From Owenia fusiformis (lineage: Eukaryota; Annelida; Polychaeta; Sabellida; Oweniidae), in the NCBI GenBank assembly GCA_903813345.2, contig CAIIXF020000006.1, positions 7,800,989 through 7,864,988 of the forward strand: a stretch of DNA of 64,000 bases, in the 5' to 3' direction. The position numbers were made by a program, and so were the translations under genes. This document shows, one piece after another, positions 23,968 to 34,800 of this stretch (the stretch's first letter is position 1; every line of letters starts with the position of its first letter). The notes below the pieces were generated by a model, which saw nothing but the letters and a program-made list of their open reading frames with translations, was not told where the DNA came from and did no database searches.

Positions 23968-25094
23968 CTTAAAGGAATATTCCTTGCAAAACCATCTCTC
24001 TCCTCATATGGTAGCTATAACTAGGGATGGGACGGTTCGTTTCGGTTCGGTTCGGTTTTTCGGATCATCAGCCGTCGGTTCGGTTTTTTTCGGTTCGGTT
24101 CATTCATTTTAAGGATTTGTATTGATTGACATGATTAGCTGCTTTGTCTCTGACTTCACTGCTGACTGTCACTTTCTTTTAATACAACCAATAAGATAAC
24201 TAATTTATGCTTGTACACGACTAAAGAATATAGTACCAGGGACCACATGATTGATTACCGAGGGATACGAATACGCGGATACGAAACGAATCTAGTAAAC
24301 AAGTGAGCTAGCAACAGACAAGACAGACAAGGTAGGGACTAGGAATATCAAAAATGTTGCTGTAAAACAGTGTTTTTAACTGTTTTATTGATACTTGACC
24401 AATGAAATATTAATCCGAAAACGATTTGAAAAGCTGATCCGAAAGTAGGGCCGTGATCCGAAAACCGATCCGAAGGCTATGAACCGCGGTTTTTCGGTAT
24501 TTCGGTTATCCGTCCCACCCCTAGCTATAACCATATATATGCTTGCCATGTTTAGCAAAACATGCAAAAATGTTTTGATATGGTCAAATTTGATCACTTA
24601 GAAATGTGATGCTCAATTCCAGTAAGCTGCCATCTTTTAAAATTTCACACAGGAAGTGATGTCATCGACTCTCAACTTTGCATATAGCATTAGGTGAGGA
24701 GCTATTAAGAATTACAAAACCAGCTAAATATTCTTTTTCAACTTTGTATCTTATTTAATCCTTCTGAAAATCTCTTCTTTTATTCTAAGTTGACAAGCCC
24801 TGAAAATATTTTTGCACAGAAAGTAAGTAATGATCACTTGTCTAGAAGTGATTTTGTGCTACTTTCCTATACTGTTATGGGCAAGGTTATAGAAGTTGAG
24901 AGCTGATGACATCACTTCCTGCAAGAATATCTTAAAAGATGGCAGCTCACTGGAAATAAGCACTAGATTTTTAAATGATCAATATTGACCATATTAAAAC
25001 ATTTTCCCATGTTTTGCTAAATATGGAAACTATATATATGATTATAGCTACCATATCAAGAGAGAAAGGGTCAGGCAAGGAATATTCCTTTAAG
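23968..25094. mobile_element. TTAA-type foldback element with long terminal inverted repeats
   Basis: Both ends read C-TTAA-AGGAATATTCC inward. The arms continue as inverted repeats of over 200 bases, sharing ATGGTAGCTATAA, GTTTAGCAAAACATG, AGCTGCCATCTTTTAA and GGAAGTGATGTCATC. The left arm is interrupted by the hAT-like MITE at 24022-24523. No transposase. Confidence 0.8.
24022..24523. mobile_element. hAT-like MITE with 8-bp target-site duplication
   Basis: The element starts TAGGGATGGGACGG and ends in the inverted form CCGTCCCACCCCTA (one or two mismatches). It is flanked on both sides by GCTATAAC (24014-24021 and 24524-24531), a perfect 8-bp duplication diagnostic of the hAT superfamily. 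The interior carries repeated TTCGGTTCGGTT and CCGATCCGAA blocks. It interrupts the left arm of the TTAA element; the right arm retains the uninterrupted site. Confidence 0.88.
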
Positions 25095-25853
25095 TACTTT
25101 TTTCCTGGTCACTTTCATACAAGCTTTCATTTGATGTATAATACACAGTGATACTCATAAGTCAAGCATAAAGTTTGATAGTAAATATACTTTTTAGCCA
25201 ACATTTCCATGGATAAGGGTAACAAAGCCTTCTTAGTCGAAGATTTTTTAAAATCTTTTACAGGAAGATACTTCAAGAGTAGTAGGGAGAATATGGCAGT
25301 TTTCTATGCAGGGTACAACATTTCAACTATTTTATCTCGGAAGGGCCCAATCTTTTTACTTTACCTTCAACCCAAACATTTGATATAACTGAACTATAAA
25401 TTCTAGTTTTCTAACCACCATCACCCAAAATTACATTTTCTGAATAAGGTTATGTCAATGAAGTGGTAAAACCTCATCTTAATCAGTCCCTGTCAGAAAT
25501 TAGTACAGTCACCAAGTCACTTATTAGCCCGGGGCAACAGAAAATAATCCTGGATACAATCAGTTATTTCTAAGGAGTATGTAGGACAGTAAAACCTGTC
25601 TAAATGGAACACCTTTGGAACCTCTAAAAATAAAAAAAGTGTTCCACTTGAGAGGTGTTCCACATATAGAGGTTCATTTTACATTAAGTTAGCTGGTCTT
25701 AGGACGCTGAAAAGTGTTCCACTAAAAGAGGTGTTCCACTTTACAGGTTTCATTATATTGCTTTAAACCTCTGGCCCACGCCCTCAAGGTCCAAATCCAT
25801 ATTATGTAGAGTGTGTATGTGTTAGTGGGGGGAGGCAAAATCTTGATGCAAGA

Positions 25854-28800
25854 CTATTGGGTATAAAGACTAGCTGCAAATACAATGTCCCTCTTGATTA
25901 ATCTTGAGGCTTCTTCCATTTTCTGGTACGATACAGGGTCACCGATTATTCTGGCCGCATTTCGAACGTCTCTTAAGACTTCGTCTAAGCGCTGAATTGA
26001 GCGTACAATGATTCCTTCTTGTACATCAGTTAAGTCAGTTATATCTGAGAATTTCTGGAAATATAGAATGAATCATTTTATTTGTTTGTTCATGTGAAAA
26101 TGCAATTGAAGGAGTCATATTCAATCAATCAATTTCATCATTGGTGACGGGCGTTCACTTCACTTTAAGAGTTTACAAATTGTAGACCCTTTTGGACACT
26201 TGTGTTAAAATATGTTTGGCAACTCGCACTTGAGCCAGTTCAGTTGTGTCCTGCCCTCTATAGGAAACCTGAACTACATAAGGAATAAATTAATTTCTTA
26301 CCATGCCTCTGGACCATTCAAAGACAACTTCAGTGAGTTCAAAGTTTAGTCTCTTAACATAGTCTTCCACTGGTTCAGTGAGTCCACATTGTTTTTGGAT
26401 GATACCATTGTTCTCTGCAATCTTCTTGATTTTCTCAACTCCCTGAATTAAAAAAACAATATTGAGTTCAATAATGAGTTCAAGAGGGCCTCAAGAGAAC
26501 AGATGGTTATAAGGAGACAACCCCCTAACATTCCAATGATGTGAAATACAAGGGAACAGAGTCTAATGCCTCCACCCCCACATTTCGATCTTCTTGTGTA
26601 TGTTGATACGCTAAATATCAATGTATTGATTAAGTTGAAAAATCAATGAATCATGTTCATTTACCTTCTATAAGAGGGAAGGTGTCAATCTAAAATGTTA
26701 TTATCTTTTGAGAAAACACTGAAATATTGACACAGGGCCCAGGCCTATTGGTATGATAAAAATGCCTCAAAACAAGGTTTTTATCAGCAACTTTGACAAC
26801 AGAGCAGATCAACGCAACTCACCTATTGGTTAATTAGGCACATTCCTATTCAGAGAAGGACTTTTCTATACATACCTCTTCAATACTTGCAGACATGTTT
26901 GCAGCGCTACAATTCTTCTGCTCAAACACAACACATGACAACAAGGCTGCGATGTCACCAGGATGAAGACTTGTGAGAACGTTCTCAAATACAAGCTCAG
27001 TTATGAGAAGTTCATGGTTACTGATTTCACAGGCTACACGTCCTTTGAGCTGGACAGTGTTGTTCTCATCAATATATTTCAGCGATCTTAGCACCTGTAA
27101 ATAGACGGAGAAAATGTGTAATGTAAAAATAGTAAGGGTGTGAAGCTGTAAAACTATTTGATATTGTACTGAAGTGGGAGGTCTATTAAAGATTTCTTAT
27201 GGATTGTTTTCATCTCAATACAAGTAAATCTCTTAAAATATAAGAGCATTTGTATCTTAACTTCCTGGACAATCTGGACAATCACACTTTGGAGGTAGAG
27301 GGCTCCCCAAGAGGGGGCAGTGAGGTCGCTTTTGTCACTTTTAAAATTTCAAAATTCTCACTTTGTCACATTTAATATTTACTTGTCATATTTTGTCAGA
27401 TTCATTCCTTTTTAGTCAGTCAAAGTATTTAATGCACATATAGTCTGTTATGTTCCATTGTTTGATTACTGGTTAGAATAAGTCATCTTAACTTGCATCA
27501 ATTTACATTCACAACATATTGTCCATTTTTGTCACTCTCAAAATACTTGTCAGTCCGATAAATGTACTAATTGTCACTTGCAAGCATTTATTTGTCACAT
27601 TTGTTCGTTTTTAAGTACTTCAAAGTCCCATTTAGTCCCATTTTTAGAGGCCAGGTCGCCTTATCACATACCCCTTGGGGAGCCCCAGGTAGCATACCCC
27701 ATTGTAGTAGAGCAGTACACAAAGCAGAATCATCTCATACAAACAGTATTGTCTCATATGTAAAAGTATATTATGCACAGAACTGATGGAGTGTGAATGT
27801 TGAATGGGTATTTGCAACACTGAATCACCTGAGAAGAATTGTACAATATTTCATCTGTCGATATCTCATTATTCATATATTCAGAATAAACTTATATTTA
27901 TAAATAACAATACTCATGTTTAATAGCATTGTAAAACCTCTCCATAAAATGTTGCTCTAATCTTGCTCATACCTATTTGTGATTTTTTTAAATAAATAGA
28001 CAAGCTTTTCTGTAAAGATGTTTTTATGAATTCGAATCTGAACCTTATGATTAGTGTTATTTCCTTTTCTCTTATTTCCTCTTTTCAGATATAAACATAA
28101 ATAAAATTTAGAATCTTATTTTTAAGGACTCGTTATTTTCTCTTCATTAATGCAACAAACACAATAAAACTCAAAATAACGCAATTACCACCCCATGTTT
28201 AAAATGTCATGTTGTTTAATACCAGAGCAGAAAAGAATGGAAAAAACAAGTACTAAAGTAAAAAACAGTCTTGTAGTTAACATAACACATTGTGAATAAA
28301 ATCAGATATTTAGACATTTCATTTAATTTTAATGGAGAAATGGCAAGATATTGCTATAACTCTGTGAAATTTAAAGCATGGGAATTATCGCCATAATCAC
28401 TGAAGTGTTGAAATCCTAACATGGGATGAAAATATTGTGGATCTCTTTGCAGCTTGACTGAAAGTAACATCTTTCTCAAACAATCCTTTATTTTATTAGT
28501 TTTTGCTTGTTTCATTGGAAGGTCAACATGAAAAAAACTTGTCTCATATAAAATAAACAAGGCGTACATGCTAAATGTTACAACCATTTGTTACAGATGC
28601 CAGCCACCAATAGCCAACTGCCAATAACCGACCATCAACGGCCGTCAAAAAAACGGAGACAACAATATGTCAGCATTTTTTGGTGGTGACATAAAAATAA
28701 GAGTAATATATGCAAATAAAAACAAACTGATGGTGACACATCCTATCATACTGTTATTGATTTTGATAATTAATTTAAAGGAATTGTTTTACATCTAGAA

Positions 28801-31800
28801 ATAATCAATGAGCTTGTAACATAAACATTATACAGGAAAACCACTCAAGTGAACATATTTACAGCTGAAAGTGTTCCTACTATAGATAGGACTACTACAC
28901 TGTACTTGATAAAGAAATACTGATAAATCATATACAAATTGATTTTATGTTTAGCAGTGTTTATAATATTAAATCAATCTGAAACCGCTCAGGTCAAAGC
29001 TTTTTCCTTGTAATTAAAATTTTATGTGTTTTTCTTTCTTTTCGCCATGGCTTTATGCATATTTGAGCGAAATGAATTTGAAAAGTCTGATAGCAATGGA
29101 TATATCCCTAAAATAAGACATTGAGATGTTCACTTATAATATGTTCACTTACAGGGATTTAACTGCATTGCTGCATACTTGGCTTGTAAATAATTTGCCT
29201 TTTTAAAACAACTAAAGTATTGTATAGTATGCAATGTATATTGATTAAATGCTATATTTCGTATAAATTAAATCAACAAGACACTGGAGAACCACAACCC
29301 TTTAAAAACACCAGAGCTATTATATTGTAGTTTGAACTTCAAAGTAATATAAAATATCTTTGGTAGAAAATTAATGTTGTATAACTACTGTAGTATTATC
29401 ACCCAGGTAGTAAAAATGATCTTACACTTACTTACACTCATTAAACATTATCATGAAATATATACAAAGATTTGATAAGATCCCCTTTAAAACAACAACT
29501 ACAATTATATTAAGCATGGGTGTAGCCAGTTATTAGACAGCCAAGGCAACTGCTTCACCAAGTTTTTACAGACACATTATATTTATTCAGGTATTTTTTA
29601 ACTAAAAGTGTTGAATTGAAATCTAAAAGTAGTAATTCCTCCTTTAGCCTTAATTTGCCTCCCCAATTTATATTTGCCTCACCAAACACCGCTGATTTAG
29701 TCTGACTCATTAAGTTTGATGTAAGGGAAGATTAATTAATTAAAACACTTGTTGCATCCTAGCTGGGAAAAACTACAACTGAACATATGGATAAAATAAA
29801 TATTAGATAGCAGTTTAATATGAACATAACATGGCTCAGTAGGTTGTTGAGACAATAACTCAAATACAACCAGTACTCAAGATCTCAACTCGTCAAGCCT
29901 GACTGAATATAACTGGCCATTAATTAATCTTATAATACATGAAGGAGGTATCCTCGTCCATGAAGACGATTAAAATCAATAAGGAGTGAATAGTTAGTGC
30001 AGAGGAAAGGATTGAATTATACAAGGAATATTTCAGCAAAACAATGAGAAATTCAATACAATATGGAAAAATAAAACAATAAAAATTTATTCAGGACAAT
30101 TAAATCCAGTACAAAACAGGATAATTTGCTGCAATAAGGAAGATCAGGAAGTCATTAATCATATATTAATCCAAGATGATTCGTGCTCGATATCGCTACA
30201 CAAACCTTGGAACAATATTTGTTACGACATGGGCAGTAATCTATTTTTTCTTTATTTTGTTGTGGATCAACTTTATCCCAAACAAGGAAGATGAAACAGA
30301 AGCAAGTATCAAAGAAACACTTAAAAACATGGACTCAATGGTGCACGAACATGAGGATACAGAGGTGAAACAAATGCAGTTACGATTTTTTGGAGACAAT
30401 GGCGACAAATTGGAACACACCACAACTACAGAGCCATTTCAGGATTTAGATGAACTATCGCAGAATATAAATATGGGTGAATTATCAAAATTCCAGGATC
30501 TAGTTTCCTGGGCTGGAATGGAACCTAAAGCCGTAATTTACATCATTTATTCTAGACTACAAAAGATGAGAATGTTATTAGAATCATTACAAGCAAACTT
30601 TCTGACTAATTTTCGCTACCCTATAGTTGTTTTTTATGAAAAGAAAAAAATGGGTGACATTCCGCATATTCGTTCATTTTTGGATTCACAATACAGGATA
30701 TTTTTCCAAATAGTTAAATTTGAAACTCCATCTTTTATTACTAAAGAAATAGTAATTAATCCAATGTGTAACTATCCTGTAAGCTATCGACATATGTTAC
30801 GATTTCAATCGAAAACTGTATACCAACAGCCGATATTAAAAGGAATGGAGTATTACTGGCGATTGGACGATGACTCAGAAGTAGCCGCACCAATAAAATT
30901 TGACATCTTCAAATATATGAAAGAGAATAAGCTGCAATATGGATATCAAATACAAACGTATGACAACGGTTATTGTTCGGGAACTTTCTCAGAAGCTATT
31001 AAAAAATACAAGAGAATGAATCATATAACTCCATCATTCGAGCTAGAAACATTGCGGATTTACTTCACAAATTTTGAAGTAGCTAGTTTTGAATTTTGGC
31101 ATTCCAAAAATTACACCAATTTCATAGAATATATTGATCAATTAGGGGGAATATATTACGAAAGATGGAGTGACGCAGCTATAAAAAGTCAAGCACTTTC
31201 GATGTTTATGCCAGAAAATAAAATTCATCAGTTTATTGATGTGCCATACAGACATGTAAATTATGAAAATTATGGTGTGGATTCTGATGGTAATGCTCTT
31301 GATTGATGAAGACAAATCAATCTGTAGTACTCCCACTTCCATTCCCTCGTTAGGTGTCATATAAATACAGCCATGAAGATGTTATTGTAAGAAGGATGAT
31401 TATTGAAGAGGGGAATGCAAAATGAGTGGCTGAGACATGATGATAGGAAACCAACAAACCTGACTTAGAAGTTTTCAACCTATCTAGAGAGGCAAAAATA
31501 TCCAGTTTGTATGATTGTAAACATCTGATACCATTTAATAATGTTGGCTATGATACTGTAGTTCTATCATCAAACAATATTAAACTTTCTCTTCATGACA
31601 TTAACAGTTGAACAATATCAACATTGATTATGAAAATGATTTTTACTAATCAAGCTGATAAAACTTTCTCATAATGACAAATCATGTTTAAGCATAGATA
31701 TGAAGTACTATTGTAAAACACTAACATTTCACTGGCATCTTTGTTTTATTAAAAGAATTCAATCATGTTGAACAAAAATGTTGCAACTGTATGAGTATGG

Positions 31801-34800
31801 GTCATGCCATTCATCATTCTCAAAATGGACTTGAATTGATAAAGCCTCCAGTAAGACAAAAAAAGGTGTACAAAGGTATTTACAAAGGTATCAAAGGTGT
31901 TCCAATTATAAAGGTATTACTGTACCTCAGAGGCAAGAAAATGGTAAAGTGAAGATTCAAGGGTGATACTGATTTGGGTAGGGAATTTAACATGGCAGTA
32001 TGTTAGATGATAAAACCACCATGGACTTTAAAGGTAAATGAAAAGACTATATCCAGGCACAGGACTATATATGTATATCTAATCCTAATTACCATAAAGG
32101 TTACAATTTCTCCAAATGAAATATAACATCTTGCCTTGGCGTTTCCTCTCTAAATAAGACTTGTTTTCAGTGCCCAAATGTGTTATTAAATTGAGGAATT
32201 AGATTGCTTAATATTAAAAGCGCTCTTTAACAACAATAATTCTTGCACTTTTATTCTCTCATGTGAAAATAGGCAAACAACTATGAGAAACCTATTGAGG
32301 GTATGTTATTTTGGTCTTAATTAGAGTTGAAAGCCCATGGTGTTACCAAATCATGAAACAAGACATGTTTACTGTATCAATTGATGTGCATTTTAACAAT
32401 GATCACCTCAAATGCTGAGAAATCAGTAAATTATAACATACAATTTGATAATTATGTAAATAATATGGTATTCTAACACTATGATTTACAGAATGTACAT
32501 ATGCATTGCATATTAATTACTATAAGCAACATCTTGTTTGTTGTAAAAAAAATCAATATAAAGAAGTAGCTAAAAAATCAAATGAATATAATTTTATAGG
32601 TGAATGCAACATATACATACATGTCTGATGATTATACTGACTACATAAGACCAAAGAATGTCTTATAAGTAGATGTCATTGCATAAAATGTGCCACATGA
32701 TTTCTATTGATCGCTAATCTTTCAATAAATATATGTGATCAAAAAAATCAATTACCCAGGTCTTAATTAGAAGTGATTTGATATTTGAATATGAATGAAT
32801 GTTGTTTGTCTAAATGTCATATGCTCACTGAGCAATATTGTAAAACATGTAGATATAGATGGGATATTTGTTGGAAACTAGAAAAAACAGAAACTCACCA
32901 GGAGTACCAGATTCCAACAAATAAAACATTTTTTATCGAATCACTCATCATTTTTAGAATTGCATGACAGAAATAATACCAGGTAGTAGTAATTTATCTC
33001 TTAAAAATCTAAAGTCTACATTGATTTCAAATTCCCCTCTCGAGTAGAGGTCAAGCCCTGGGGATCAAGCTCACAAGGTTTCAGCCTATAACATTTAAAT
33101 TACACTTGGTCATTTTGAATAGAGAACATATTGCAAACTGCTTCTTGAGTATAAGTCCTATGCCCAATATAAGGTATCTGCCTATACACTTTGAAGCATA
33201 TCTGTAAACCAGACAGATGGATGAACTGACAGCTTCTTTACATCTCCAATCGAACTTGTTTTGATGGGGTGACAAGTAAGAACAAATATATAATTGTGAA
33301 AAGTATTATGCCAATTTATCCATCTTATTATTCATTAATTGATAATTACATGCTTTATTATGAGTTAAATTAATCAATATATTACTACTGCAAAAGTTCT
33401 TTATATATAGGTTTGTTAAGAAAGGATGTTTATATATTGTTAACAATATAGTTATACCAAGAAAGCTATGTAAAACAGCAGCAGTGAAAATAAAAAAATA
33501 AATAATAATAAATAATAAAAGTTTTAAAAATTCTGTTTGTTTGAATATTTGATGATATAAACGTATCTCTGAGAGATTTTGTTTTCTGTGTCCGTTTATG
33601 TGAAGGGAGGTGTTATGTTGTAGAATAAGAACTTAAATGTTACCTGTACTCTCTGCTCGTATTCAGGCAGTAAAGACAGACTCTCATCAGATAAGAGAAA
33701 CTTGATCTCACGCATCTTTTCTTCCAAAATCATATTCTCACAGACTTGAGCAAACTGAAAAATATTGAAATAAAATATTTTATTTGTTTTATGCTATTGA
33801 AAACTTCATTATCTACAATAAGTGATTTCATTGACAGCGATTTCAAACAAATCACATTTTGAAATTAAAATGAAATAAGTGGAAAAGTGTGTGTGAGTTG
33901 CATCTTTTTTAGACATAACTGACCATGCAGATGTCCTATGCAGATGTGACATTGCATTATAACAGTAAGCGTTTTAGTAGTAAATGTAAACCTGATTTTG
34001 AGAAAGAGGTCACCAGTGTAGAAACATAAAGTTGAGAATATTTCACAATTTTAGCAGATCTACTCTCAAACTCATAGCTTCAATGCTAAGATGACGTTTT
34101 TTCGCCAATTTTTGTTCAAATAGATGCAAAATTTTCACTCTAACAATTCTGACTAAAACTGATCAAAATATGCTAATTTTTATGACTTTTCACATTTTTA
34201 ACTGGGTGGGTGCAAGCCTCAAAATATCTGGTAGGTGCAGCACCAACTCACTCTACTGCTGAGGATAAAAATATCACTATGATTTCGAGAAATGTTAGAA
34301 ATTTTAAGTCTATAGTGTTATGAAATAAAAATTTAATACAATAACTTACATGTTGGTTGAACAGTGAGCAGTTTGTACAGCTATATCCTCCAAATGTTCC
34401 CTCCATTTGTTTGAGTGCTAAGAATTTCTCTACAAGATCCATGTCACGTAATTTGAGATCGTTGACTGGATCCAAACCAGGAAGGCCATCTGGATTCCCC
34501 TCTGTCAAGCGCAGTAACTCCTGAGTTGCTATAGTAACTGCCTGTCCTGGAGGGTCACTCTTAAATCGAGGCTGTTCTCGCTTTTTAAAATCATTGATAA
34601 TTCTTTCAGCATTTATTTTGAGCGTTTTTGTTGTTATCACTGAAATATTTCCTGATTTCACTTCCACCATTTTGTGACCAGTAGCTCCCTCTGGCATGAA
34701 AAGTTTATTGTCAAGAATCGGTCGTACAGTTTCACTATCGAGATCAATTTCTTTATCAGATAACTTAACATCTGAATCACTTTTATTACAAAGTATAAGA

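Noticed and set aside
23849-24112. 87-residue frame ending in GSVRFFGSS-like text
   Set aside because: It runs across the terminus of the TTAA element into the TTCGG repeats of the hAT-like MITE.
30241-30423. 60-residue minus-strand frame inside the GT15 gene
   Set aside because: Antisense shadow of the conserved mannosyltransferase frame.
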